DNA from: an uncultured Lactobacillus sp.
GTDB taxonomy: Bacteria > Bacillota > Bacilli > Lactobacillales > Lactobacillaceae
NCBI GenBank assembly: GCA_937874185.1
Contig: CALNAK010000009.1
Span: 1 to 35,597 of the forward strand
DNA length: 35,597 bases
Reading direction: 5' to 3'
Shown here: positions 15,875 through 23,980 of the stretch, in pieces
Position numbering within the stretch: the first letter of the stretch is position 1
How the letters are laid out: each line of letters opens with the position of its first letter
Notes under the pieces: model-generated
What the model was told of the DNA's origin: nothing
Database searches by the model: none
Seen by the model: only the letters and a program-made list of their open reading frames with translations
Made by a program: the position numbers and the translations under genes

Positions 15875-16534
15875 TTGAAGAGAATTCTAATATTAGGGGC
15901 CAATGGTAAAATTGCCCGAATTGTTGAGAAAAGATTGTTAAACAATCCAGAGTATCAACTAACCTTAGTTTTAAGAAATGCTCAAAGATTAAATTCTTTG
16001 AAAATAGCTAATAATGTTAATATTATTGAAGGAAATGTCAGCGATAAGCACCTTTTAGAAACAGTTTTAAATAATCAAGATATCGTATATGCTAATTTAA
16101 ATGGCAATATGGAGCAGTGGGCAAAGAACATTATAGAGACCATGCAAGATAGTAATGTAAATAATCTGATTTGGATCACTGGATCTGGTTTGTACCATGA
16201 AGTTCCTGATCCATTTGGCTCTTGGGTAGAGAACTACGTCGGTCATGAATCAAAAGAAGATACCAGGCGAGCTGCAAAAATTATTGAAACTAGCCAATTA
16301 AAGTACACAATTATTCGTGCTGCTTATATGACTAACGATGACGAAATTGATTATGAGCTTACTAAAAAAGGTGAGATATTCAAAGGTACCATGATCTCTC
16401 GAGCAAGTATTGCTGATTTTGTAATTAAGATTATCCAAGATCCAAACAAGTATACAAAAGAAAGCTATGGCATCAGCAAACCAGGAACTGATAACATGCT
16501 GAATGAAATAAGAAAAATTGAACATGATATTTAA
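15875..16534 (+). CDS. NmrA-like NAD(P)-binding protein (atypical SDR)
   Basis: 219 residues from TTG with GGGAG upstream (no ATG fits). ILGANGKIAR at the N-terminus (GxxGxxA), VLRNAQRL after strand 2, LKYTIIRAAYMTN strand, and the KGEIFKGTMISRASIADFV end shared with the paralogues at 2802 and 8189. The last gene of the second LysR operon, followed by a terminator. Confidence 0.82.
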   Translation: MKRILILGANGKIARIVEKRLLNNPEYQLTLVLRNAQRLNSLKIANNVNIIEGNVSDKHLLETVLNNQDIVYANLNGNMEQWAKNIIETMQDSNVNNLIWITGSGLYHEVPDPFGSWVENYVGHESKEDTRRAAKIIETSQLKYTIIRAAYMTNDDEIDYELTKKGEIFKGTMISRASIADFVIKIIQDPNKYTKESYGISKPGTDNMLNEIRKIEHDI

Positions 16535-16544
16535 GAACAATGAC

Positions 16545-16597
16545 AAAAAGTGTGATACATGATTTTTACAAATCTATATCACACTCTTTATGTTTTA
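16545..16597 (+). terminator. Terminator of second LysR operon
   Basis: AGTGTGATA (16549-16557) pairs with TATCACACT (16577-16585); an inner GATTT/AAATC closes the loop; a broken T-tract follows. The A-run before the stem would also serve the opposite direction. Confidence 0.8.
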
Positions 16598-16708
16598 AGA
16601 CGTATTTTATTTATCTAAAAGTTTCAATTTCTAAAAATAAATTAGCTCGTTAACTAGGATGCAAAATGCCCAGATGAAATCTATATGATATAATTTTTGT
16701 TATAGTTC

Positions 16709-16722
16709 GGTAAGCGCTTTAT
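16709..16722 (+). promoter_or_regulatory. cre-like site upstream of HAD gene
   Basis: AAGCGCTTT core flanked by partial matches to the CcpA site consensus, about 85 nt before the phosphatase start. A TATAAT at 16769-16774 may be the -10. The 272-nt gap 16535-16806 holds this, the terminator, and nothing else I can identify. Confidence 0.4.
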
Positions 16723-16806
16723 ATTCATGAAATAATATTTAACTCCAGTAAAGCATGAACTAAATCTCTATAATATTAAGTCAGCGGTCATTGATGGGAG
16801 GATACT

Positions 16807-17586
16807 ATGAAAGATGTAAAAATTATTTTTTTCGATATTGATGGAACCTTGATTGATATGAATAAAAGACAAATCTCAGAAAAAATGTTAGATACCTTAA
16901 AAGCGTTAAAAAAGCAAAACATTCTGCTTTGTATTGCGACTGGTAGAAGCCCAATTGCTTTACCGCACTTTGAGGATGTTGATTTTGATGCATTTTTAAC
17001 TTTTAACGGTTCTTATTGTTATAATCAAAAAGAAAGCATTTATGAGAATCCGATTCCACAAAAGGATATTGAGCAAATTATTGAAAACTCACAAAATTTA
17101 GGTCGTCCAGTAGCCATCGCAACGAAGAACATGACCATTGCTAACGGCAAAGATACGGATCTAATAGAATATTTTTCTTTTGCTCATCAAGAACCTATCG
17201 TATCGAAAGATTTTGATTCTACAATTCAAAATGAAAAAATTTATCAATTAATGTTAGGTTCTCGTAAAGATGATTATGAAAAGGTCATGAATAACACCAC
17301 TGATTCAAAAATTACCGCTTGGTGGAATCGTGCAGTAGATATTATTCCTGCAAACGGGGGTAAAGGAATTGGAATTAGTAAAATTTTAGACTACTATGGA
17401 CTCGATAAGTCTCAAGCAATTGCCTTTGGCGATGGTAATAATGACATTGAAATGTTAAAAGCTGTTGGTTGGGGATTAGCTATGAACAACGCATCTGATG
17501 ATCTAAAAGCAATTGCAAACGAAGTAATCGGTAGTGTATCAGATGATGGTATTCATAAATTCTGTGTAGCGAATGATTTGATTTAA
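16807..17586 (+). CDS. Cof-type HAD-IIB phosphatase
   Basis: 259 residues. Motif I FFDIDGTLID (catalytic D10 and D12), motif II ATGRS, a large C2-type cap between about 85 and 185, Lys in GGKGIG, and motif IV FGDGNNDIEML. Complete member of the Cof family of sugar-phosphate/FMN/PLP phosphatases. GGGAGG stands before the ATG. Single-gene unit ending at a two-way terminator. Specificity cannot be assigned. Confidence 0.92.
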   Translation: MKDVKIIFFDIDGTLIDMNKRQISEKMLDTLKALKKQNILLCIATGRSPIALPHFEDVDFDAFLTFNGSYCYNQKESIYENPIPQKDIEQIIENSQNLGRPVAIATKNMTIANGKDTDLIEYFSFAHQEPIVSKDFDSTIQNEKIYQLMLGSRKDDYEKVMNNTTDSKITAWWNRAVDIIPANGGKGIGISKILDYYGLDKSQAIAFGDGNNDIEMLKAVGWGLAMNNASDDLKAIANEVIGSVSDDGIHKFCVANDLI

Positions 17587-17639
17587 CTATTGATTGGTAA
17601 CTAATTGGTTAATACGTCTTACAACAAAACTATAAAAAC

Positions 17640-17677
17640 AGACCTCAAAAGAGTAATTCTCTCTGAGGTCTATTTTT
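17640..17677. terminator. Bidirectional terminator between HAD gene and recombinase
   Basis: AGACCTCA (17640-17647) with TGAGGTCT (17664-17671), an inner GAG/CTC, a T-rich end on the plus strand and A-rich upstream. It serves the converging genes. Confidence 0.8.
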
Positions 17678-17726
17678 GTATTCCAGACATTATCTTAGAC
17701 ACTATTAATACACTACAATTATAATT

Positions 17727-18314
17727 TTAACCAAAATCAACTTGATCCAACATTTGTTCACGTGACTCTTGATCCAAACCTAAATAAGCTAAAGTCATTT
17801 GTTGACTACTATGATTCAACAATCTCATTACCAAAGCAATATTATAATTCGATTGAATATAAACTCGGTAAGCTCCGGTTTTTCTCATCGTATGTGTACC
17901 TAAATAATTAATACCTAACAGATCACCAGTCTTAGCCATGATTTTATAAAATTGCTTTTCGGATACATGTCTTTCGGGTCGTTCCATGGAAGGGAAGAGC
18001 CATTCAGACTGAATGTGATTTTCCAAGCGCCAAGTTTGATAAATTAATAAATCACGTTTAATTGGTTTTAAATACAAGGTATTAGCTTTGCCAGTTTTCT
18101 TATCATGGATATAAGCATTTTTTCTGAGATCATCGTAGTCATCAAAAACGTCAGTATATTTTAAAGCCATCACATCTGATACTCGTAAGAGGGTAGCTTT
18201 GCCGGTTTGAAAAATCGTATAATTTCTCCGACCGTATTTGAAATTTCTGAGAAGGGTACTTTTAACTTCATTTAACACATTTGTGTCTTTTATGGGTAAA
18301 ACTAGCTGTTTCAT
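17727..18314 (-). CDS. Small tyrosine recombinase/integrase (catalytic domain only)
   Basis: 195 residues, about half the usual integrase length, made of the catalytic domain without the N-terminal DNA-binding domain. The active set is visible: R44 in LLRVSD, K in DKKTGK (about 72-73), H141-T-M-R144, H168 in LLNHSS and nucleophile Y177 in TLAYLG. Stand-alone domains of this size are known in FimB/FimE-type invertases and in Lactobacillus mobile regions. GGAGAG lies just before the ATG. No phage or conjugation genes are nearby. A fossil of the same C-terminus lies at 6648-6731. Confidence 0.88.
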   Translation of the reverse strand: MKQLVLPIKDTNVLNEVKSTLLRNFKYGRRNYTIFQTGKATLLRVSDVMALKYTDVFDDYDDLRKNAYIHDKKTGKANTLYLKPIKRDLLIYQTWRLENHIQSEWLFPSMERPERHVSEKQFYKIMAKTGDLLGINYLGTHTMRKTGAYRVYIQSNYNIALVMRLLNHSSQQMTLAYLGLDQESREQMLDQVDFG

Positions 18315-18354
18315 AGGCTCTCCAAACCGAGTACTATTATTAAGTAAATTAGAT

Positions 18355-18437
18355 AAATAGACCCCTTGAATATATTGTAATTTTTAGAGACTGATACGTC
18401 AATGTTTTATGGGGGTTATTTCTTACAAATAGACCCC
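18355..18437. repeat. Two direct copies of AAATAGACCCC plus an inverted partner upstream of recombinase
   Basis: Copies at 18355-18365 and 18427-18437 (72 nt apart), with an imperfect inverted copy GGGGGTTATTT at 18411-18421 between them. They lie just upstream of the recombinase start and could be its binding or exchange sites, or operators. Farther on there is a perfect palindrome CTACGA-T-TCGTAG at 18516-18528. The gap 18315-18636 otherwise shows no gene. Confidence 0.5.
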
Positions 18438-18636
18438 GTTTTCGAGTAAAATTGGTCATTTTGATGAATGTTAATTCTATGGTCAAGTTCATCTTTCTAA
18501 TGAGCAAGTGTCTATCTACGATTCGTAGAACGTGCCTCTCAGCATCGGACTATTTCTCAACTTAATTGATCAATAATGTTGAATGAATCTTTAATCTGTT
18601 TAATATTAAAGATAAATAATAAGGGGTGAATACAAT

Positions 18637-18924
18637 ATGGAAACAATCACATATTCAGATTTTCGCAAAGGATTGAAGAAATACTTAAATAAGGCAACTG
18701 AAGATTCTGAACCTATAATCATCACTCGAAAGGGAAACCATAATACAGTATTAATATCTGAGGATATCTATAATAATATGATTGAGAATAAATTTGTGTT
18801 AGAAAACCCTGCCAATTTAGAATGGTTGGAAAAATCAAAACAACAGGCAGAATCGTTAAAATATTCCCAGCACGATTTAATTGATATTAAAAATGATTCT
18901 AATAATAAACAAAGAACTTTCTAA
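18637..18924 (+). CDS. YefM/Phd-type antitoxin, apparently without toxin
   Basis: 95 residues. ITYSDFRKGLKKYLNKATEDSEPIIITRKG...VLISEDIYNNM is the standard YefM N-terminal DNA-binding fold. The C-terminal tail, which normally wraps the YoeB toxin, is present but ends in an unusual Asn/Lys-rich stretch. No YoeB/RelE-like frame follows in the 260 nt to the next gene, although yoeB normally overlaps or closely follows. It may be an orphan antitoxin or act on a toxin elsewhere. AGGGGTG precedes the ATG. Confidence 0.82.
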   Translation: METITYSDFRKGLKKYLNKATEDSEPIIITRKGNHNTVLISEDIYNNMIENKFVLENPANLEWLEKSKQQAESLKYSQHDLIDIKNDSNNKQRTF

Positions 18925-18997
18925 TATAGATTGAAACATGATATTTGCAATACAATATTTTAATTAACTCATATAACTTTAAAGACAAATTCATTCT

Positions 18998-19035
18998 AAA
19001 AGCGCTTTACATTAACCGTCCAAATCATTTATAAT
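18998..19035 (+). promoter_or_regulatory. cre-like site overlapping promoter of the riboswitch/P-type ATPase unit
   Basis: AAAGCGCTTT (18998-19007) is a perfect cre-like core that overlaps the -35 box TTTACA (19006-19011). An 18-bp spacer leads to the perfect -10 TATAAT (19030-19035). CcpA binding here would block initiation. Transcript start near 19042, exactly where the riboswitch fold begins. Confidence 0.65.
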
Positions 19036-19042
19036 AGCTCTA

Positions 19043-19117
19043 AAGACAAGGGAGTAACTTGCAGAAGTTAACCTGTGGCAAAACCGTCAGCAAGACTTAA
19101 CAGTCTGGTTTTGTCTT
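19043..19117 (+). ncRNA. yybP-ykoY family (Mn2+) riboswitch aptamer
   Basis: P1 helix AAGACAA (19043-19049) with TTGTCTT (19111-19117). GGGAGTA (19050-19056) and CCGTCA (19084-19089) are the conserved loop segments of the manganese-sensing yybP-ykoY class. Small hairpins AACTT-GCAG-AAGTT and AGACT-TAAC-AGTCT lie between them. A terminator follows at once and the gene downstream is a P-type cation ATPase, the classic partner. The class call rests on recalled consensus; a covariance-model search would confirm. Confidence 0.82.
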
Positions 19118-19125
19118 AATTAGTG

Positions 19126-19162
19126 AGACTTGTACGCATATTTAGCGTGCAAGTCTTTTTTT
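19126..19162 (+). terminator. Riboswitch-controlled terminator
   Basis: AGACTTGTACGC (19126-19137) pairs with GCGTGCAAGTCT (19145-19156), followed by T-run to 19162. AGACTT also occurs in the aptamer (about 19092-19098), so the 3' arm has an alternative partner. Metal binding presumably prevents formation and lets transcription reach the ATPase. Confidence 0.85.
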
Positions 19163-19186
19163 ATCCAAATGAGGGAGGCGTTATTA

Positions 19187-21880
19187 TTGAAAAATGTAAA
19201 CAGTTCCAAGAAAGTAAGGTACTACGCACAGGATCAGGCTTCATTATTGAGGGATTTTGATACTGGTCAAGATGGATTAAGTGACCAAGACGCAAAACAA
19301 CGTTTAGAGAAAAATGGTCCGAATGCTTTAGCTCAAGGAAAACGAAAAAGTACGATTCAACGTTTCTTTGATCAATTTAAAGATTTTATGATTATTGTCT
19401 TGTTGGTTGCTGCCTTCGTCTCTGGAGTTATCGCTAAAGAATGGGCTGATGCTGGATTAATTCTAGCTGTGGTTATCATCAACGCAATCTTTGGTGTTTT
19501 CCAGGAATCAAAGGCTGAAGAAGCTATCGACGCGTTAAAGGAGATGTCTACTCCGGAAGCACATGTTCGTCGTGGCGGAAAAGTTGAAACTATTAGTAGT
19601 GAAGACTTAGTTGCTGGAGATTTAGTTTTACTTGAAGCTGGAGATATTGTTCCAGCAGATATTCGATTGATTGAATCAGCTTCGATGAAAATTGAGGAAT
19701 CTGCTTTAACAGGCGAGTCAGTTCCTGTTGAAAAGGAATCAGCTGTTTTAGCTGATGAAGATATCCCTTTGGGTGACCGGAAAAATATGGCTTACATGAA
19801 TAGTAATGTCACATACGGTCGTGGCTTAGGAATTGTAGTTGGTACTGGTATGGATACGCAAGTCGGTCAAATTGCCGGCATGATTAATTCCGCTGAGGAA
19901 ACTAGTACACCACTTCAAGATAATTTGAATTCATTAGGAAAAACTTTAACTTGGTTAATTTTGATTATCGCCGCCGTTATCTTTGCCGTTGGTATCTTCA
20001 ATAATCACTCAGGATTACCAATGAAGGATGTTGTTATAAATATGCTTTTGGTAGCGATTTCTCTTGCTGTTGCAGCAATACCAGAAGGTCTACCAGCTAT
20101 CGTTACAATTATCTTAGCCTTAGGAACTACTCGAATGGCCAAACGTAAGGCTCTTGTTCGTAAGTTGCCAGCCGTTGAAACACTTGGTAGTACTGATATC
20201 GTTGCCTCTGATAAAACTGGTACTTTGACACAGAACAAAATGACTGTCGAAAAAGTTTATCAATATGGCAAAATGCAGGATGCAGCTGCTGAAATTTCTG
20301 GTGCTGATAAAGTTTTACAAGTTATGACATTCAGTAATGATACTAAGATTCAAGATGACGGTGTTCTTCTCGGTGATCCAACTGAAACAGCCTTAGTTCA
20401 ATTTGGATTTGATCACAACTACAAAGTAGAAGACGAACTAAAGAATGAACCCCGTGTTGCTGAAGTTCCTTTCGATTCTGAACGTAAATTAATGTCAACG
20501 ATTCATCAATTACCAAATGGGAAGTTCTTTGTTGCCGTTAAAGGTGCTCCCGATATGTTGCTACAACGTGTATCACAAATCCAAGCAACACCTTCAGATG
20601 TTCGTAACTTTACTGATTCTGATAAATCCGAAATTCTCAAAGAGAACAAGGGTATGGCAGTGCAAGCTTTACGTGTTCTTGCAATGGGTTATAAAATAAT
20701 CGACCAGATACCAGACGTTGTCAACTCTGAAACTATCGAGCACGATTTAATTTTTGCCGGATTAATCGGTATGATTGACCCTGAACGTCCTGAAGCTGCT
20801 CAAGCGGTTGCCGAAGCTAAGAAAGCTGGTATTCGTCCAATGATGATTACTGGTGACCACCAAGATACTGCTGAAGCTATTGCTGTTCGTTTGGGAATCA
20901 TTGACAAGGGTGACGATGCCGCCGTTGTTACTGGTGCTCAATTGGACCAAATGAGTGACGCAGAATTTGCCAAAAAGGTTAAGAATTATTCAGTTTATGC
21001 TCGTGTTTCACCTGAACACAAAGTTAGAATCGTTAATGCTTGGCAGAAGAAGGGTAAAGTCGTTGCTATGACAGGTGACGGTGTCAATGATGCTCCCGCT
21101 TTGAAGTCTGCTGATATTGGTATCGGTATGGGTATCACTGGTACTGAAGTATCCAAGGGTGCTTCTGATATGGTCCTAGCCGATGACAACTTTGCTACAA
21201 TCATTGTTGCCGTTGAAGAAGGTCGTAAGGTCTTCTCAAATATTCAAAAATCAATTCAATATCTTTTATCCGCTAACTTGGGTGAAGTTTTAACTTTATT
21301 CATGATGACACTGCTTGGTTGGGACATTCTATTACCAGTCCAACTATTATGGATCAACTTAGCTACTGATACTTTCCCAGCGATTGCTTTAGGTGTTGAA
21401 CCAACTGAACCGAATATTATGAAACGTAAACCTCGTGGCCGTAAATCTAGCTTTTTAAGTGGTGGTATCGGTTCTTCAATTATCTATCAAGGTATCTTAG
21501 AAGGATTGATCACACTTGGAGTTTACGGATTAGCTATTATGTTCCCAGTCCATACTGGCAATGCTGCAATGCACGCTGATGCTTTAACAATGGCTTATGC
21601 TACATTGGCCTTGATTCAACTGTTCCATGCCTTTAACGTTAAATCAACTTACCAATCAATTTTCAAAGTTCATCCATTTAAAAATAAGATGTTCAATATT
21701 GGTGTTGGAGCATCATTTATTATGGTTGCTGCAACAATCATTGTCCCAGGATTTAACAAGTTATTCCACGTAACTGAATTAAATCTTCTACAATGGTCAA
21801 TTGTCTTAGGTGCTGGATTATTGATGATCTTGGTTGTTGAAATTGTTAAATTCTTCCAACGTCGTAATAATAAAGTTTAA
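19187..21880 (+). CDS. P2-type cation-transporting ATPase (Ca2+/Mn2+ exporter)
   Basis: About 897 residues from TTG 19187 with GGGAGG at 19173-19178; the longer frame from 19130 begins inside the terminator and is rejected. N-terminal cation-ATPase domain, TGES actuator loop, PEGLPA in TM4 (E300, an ion ligand), phosphorylation site DKTGT (D342), TGDGVNDAPALKSADIG hinge, and WINLATDTFPA in TM6 (Asn and Asp ligands). This is the SERCA/PMR1/LMCA1-like P2A set. A manganese riboswitch upstream makes manganese efflux, as for Lactococcus YoaB, the likely role; calcium transport is also possible. Membrane protein that pumps cations out using ATP. Also possibly under carbon control through the cre-like site. 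Confidence 0.93.
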   Translation: MKNVNSSKKVRYYAQDQASLLRDFDTGQDGLSDQDAKQRLEKNGPNALAQGKRKSTIQRFFDQFKDFMIIVLLVAAFVSGVIAKEWADAGLILAVVIINAIFGVFQESKAEEAIDALKEMSTPEAHVRRGGKVETISSEDLVAGDLVLLEAGDIVPADIRLIESASMKIEESALTGESVPVEKESAVLADEDIPLGDRKNMAYMNSNVTYGRGLGIVVGTGMDTQVGQIAGMINSAEETSTPLQDNLNSLGKTLTWLILIIAAVIFAVGIFNNHSGLPMKDVVINMLLVAISLAVAAIPEGLPAIVTIILALGTTRMAKRKALVRKLPAVETLGSTDIVASDKTGTLTQNKMTVEKVYQYGKMQDAAAEISGADKVLQVMTFSNDTKIQDDGVLLGDPTETALVQFGFDHNYKVEDELKNEPRVAEVPFDSERKLMSTIHQLPNGKFFVAVKGAPDMLLQRVSQIQATPSDVRNFTDSDKSEILKENKGMAVQALRVLAMGYKIIDQIPDVVNSETIEHDLIFAGLIGMIDPERPEAAQAVAEAKKAGIRPMMITGDHQDTAEAIAVRLGIIDKGDDAAVVTGAQLDQMSDAEFAKKVKNYSVYARVSPEHKVRIVNAWQKKGKVVAMTGDGVNDAPALKSADIGIGMGITGTEVSKGASDMVLADDNFATIIVAVEEGRKVFSNIQKSIQYLLSANLGEVLTLFMMTLLGWDILLPVQLLWINLATDTFPAIALGVEPTEPNIMKRKPRGRKSSFLSGGIGSSIIYQGILEGLITLGVYGLAIMFPVHTGNAAMHADALTMAYATLALIQLFHAFNVKSTYQSIFKVHPFKNKMFNIGVGASFIMVAATIIVPGFNKLFHVTELNLLQWSIVLGAGLLMILVVEIVKFFQRRNNKV

Positions 21881-21900
21881 TTTTCTAAGAAATAGTATTC

Positions 21901-21957
21901 AAAAAAGCTTGAATCATTCTCACTATCTATATTTGATAGGAATGGTTCAAGCTTTTT
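21901..21957. terminator. Bidirectional terminator between ATPase and MFS genes
   Basis: AAAAAGCTTGAA...CATTC pairs with GAATGG/TTCAAGCTTTTT; A-run on one side and T-run on the other. It overlaps the stop codon of the minus-strand MFS gene. Confidence 0.88.
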
Positions 21958-23113
21958 AAATTGTTTTCCTTTTACGGATATTAATAAAGACAGTCATAAT
22001 CGCCAAAACACTTAAAATAGACATGATCCAAAGTAGTACATTATCAGTCAGTGATTGTGGACCAATTTGTCCAATTAAATTCCAAACTATTGGAGCAAAG
22101 AAGGCACTGATAATCGTTGCCACGGTTAGATAACTGCTTAAAGTGTTTACCTGATTCTCTTCTAATCCAGCATTACTTGTAAAAATAAGATACGGCCCAG
22201 TATATGAATAAATAAAATTAAAGAATACTGCTGCCGAAACTGCGACGATGGGATTTGTTGTTGTCCATAATATCAAGATAGATAATGCTGCACCAGCATA
22301 ACCCAGTGTCAGAGTATACCTGTGTAATTTTTGATAGAGATGGCCAAAGCTTATACCTGCTAAGAAACCTCCGATATTCATTGCAGCTAGGGTTAAATTA
22401 AGTACTTGCGGATTTCCAAACTGTCGTCCTTCAAAATAACTTGGCAACTTTAATTGAACCCCCCAAATCAACAAATAGGTAATAAAAGCCAAGATAATCA
22501 ACAACCATTGTCGTCGAGGCAATTGAACTGACTTTACAACATTTTGATCTGATTCATCAACTACTGGTTCTGGAACAAATTGCTTTACCAAGATTGCTAC
22601 AACAATCAGTAATCCATATAACCAGAAAACATTATGCCAGCTAACAGTAACTAAAAGACTGGCTAATCCTAACAAGACTGCGTTTCCTAAAGCCGATAAA
22701 CCTGTTTGATATCCCAATAATCTAGCACGTAATTTACCATGATAACTATGTGCAATAAGACTAATAGCGTGTGGTGAAAACAATCCAACTCCAAGTCCCA
22801 AAATTATCCGACTAATCATTATTAAAACAAAACTTGTCGTGAATATAGGAACGATACCTGCTAAAACACTGGTTACTAGTCCTAAAATCACAATTCTTTT
22901 CAAATTGAATTTCTTTGTCAAAAGAGGATTAAGTAAAAGTGTTATTAAAGCACTAAAGTTAGCAATAGTCACCAACAGTTCAATCATTGTCGTTGGAACT
23001 TTAGGAAAAGTCTCTTTTAATTGAGGGATGATCCCAGTAATGACGGTGGTAATGCCTGTAACCGTGGAAAGACTGAGAATGCTTACCATTGTTTTTGATT
23101 CCGACTTTAACAT
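21956..23113 (-). CDS. Major facilitator superfamily transporter
   Basis: 385 residues, about 12 hydrophobic segments. The segment between TM2 and TM3 (LLTKKFNLKRI) and the GLGVGLFSPHAISLIAHSYHGKLRARLLG region, equivalent to MFS motifs between TM4 and TM5, are clear. Resembles drug/sugar efflux permeases of the CynX/YcaD-like group, though substrate is not readable. AGGAGA lies before the ATG, inside the last codons of the HAD gene, whose stop is 4 nt away, so the two are co-translated. Confidence 0.88.
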   Translation of the reverse strand: MLKSESKTMVSILSLSTVTGITTVITGIIPQLKETFPKVPTTMIELLVTIANFSALITLLLNPLLTKKFNLKRIVILGLVTSVLAGIVPIFTTSFVLIMISRIILGLGVGLFSPHAISLIAHSYHGKLRARLLGYQTGLSALGNAVLLGLASLLVTVSWHNVFWLYGLLIVVAILVKQFVPEPVVDESDQNVVKSVQLPRRQWLLIILAFITYLLIWGVQLKLPSYFEGRQFGNPQVLNLTLAAMNIGGFLAGISFGHLYQKLHRYTLTLGYAGAALSILILWTTTNPIVAVSAAVFFNFIYSYTGPYLIFTSNAGLEENQVNTLSSYLTVATIISAFFAPIVWNLIGQIGPQSLTDNVLLWIMSILSVLAIMTVFINIRKRKTI

Positions 23114-23117
23114 TATT

Positions 23118-23909
23118 TTAGTCTCCTAATAAATCAGAAATAAATGTTAAAACTCCCTGATTCTGGTTCGATGAAGTTGTTTGATCAGAAACCTCGATTA
23201 CATCTGGCTGAGCATTTTCCATTGCTACACCAAGTCCCACTTCACGGACCATTTCTAAGTCATTTCCACCATCACCGAAAGCAACCATTTCATCCATTTC
23301 TACATGTAAAATTTGTCCTAATTCTTTCAATCCGGCAGCTTTATTCATCCCTGGTTGAATAATATCAATATCTCCACGACCACTACTTGTAGGTTCCGCC
23401 ATGCCAGTCAAAGTATTTCTAAGCTTAACAACAATGTCATCAGTAGCATCAGCAGGGCAGGTAATCGCAAATTTTAAAATATCATCATTAATTTCAGAAT
23501 AATTTTTGATTACTTTGAGTTGATGATAGTAGTTACGCATATGTTCAACGTGTTGCGGATCCACGGTATTAAGTGCATAGGCACTCTTAGCGCCACAAAC
23601 GAGAATTTTTAAGTCTGGAATAGATTCCAATTTATCCAAGATAGTTTTTACAATGGCAGTATCAAAAGCATGTACAGCATAAGTTTGTTTGATATCTCGG
23701 ATATAGGCACCATTCTCGGCAATATAAATAATATCTGGATACTTTTCGAAAAATGATTTCAGTTGGAAATATTGATTACCACTTGCCACAACAAAGTTAA
23801 TTTTTTCTGACTCCAAGCGTTTGTAAATAGTATCGAATTTGTCTGTATCAAAACTCATATCATCTTTCAAAAATGTTCCATCCATATCAGTCGCAATTAA
23901 TTTAATCAA
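23118..23909 (-). CDS. Cof-type HAD-IIB phosphatase
   Basis: 263 residues from a TTG start. Motif I ATDMDGTFL (D8, D10), motif II VASGNQ, C2 cap, a Lys in GMNKAAGLKEL, and motif IV FGDGGNDLEMV. Member of the YidA/SupH-like sugar-phosphate phosphatases. It forms an operon with the MFS gene, suggesting handling of a sugar or sugar phosphate (inference). The ribosome site AAGGGGC can be paired by an upstream CCCC-TAC hairpin arm (see separate entry). Confidence 0.9.
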   Translation of the reverse strand: MIKLIATDMDGTFLKDDMSFDTDKFDTIYKRLESEKINFVVASGNQYFQLKSFFEKYPDIIYIAENGAYIRDIKQTYAVHAFDTAIVKTILDKLESIPDLKILVCGAKSAYALNTVDPQHVEHMRNYYHQLKVIKNYSEINDDILKFAITCPADATDDIVVKLRNTLTGMAEPTSSGRGDIDIIQPGMNKAAGLKELGQILHVEMDEMVAFGDGGNDLEMVREVGLGVAMENAQPDVIEVSDQTTSSNQNQGVLTFISDLLGD

Positions 23910-23917
23910 AATAAAAG

Positions 23918-23944
23918 CCCCTTACTTATTTAATTTGTAGGGGT
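23918..23944 (-). promoter_or_regulatory. Hairpin covering the ribosome binding site of the HAD gene
   Basis: On the minus strand CCCCTAC (around 23943-23937) can pair with GTA-A-GGGG (23925-23918), which is the ribosome site of the HAD gene. The loop is about 11 nt with one bulged A. A small translational switch is possible; the stem is short and could be chance. Confidence 0.4.
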
Positions 23945-23980
23945 AGTTTACCATTAGAGTTAATTTGAATAGGGACATTT

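Noticed and set aside
17727..18314. Prophage integration region
   Set aside because: Only a half-size recombinase is present; no phage repressor, replication or structural genes follow.
19130..19186. Upstream extension of the P-type ATPase from TTG 19130
   Set aside because: It would start inside the riboswitch terminator stem and adds a non-family leader; TTG 19187 has a strong GGGAGG site.
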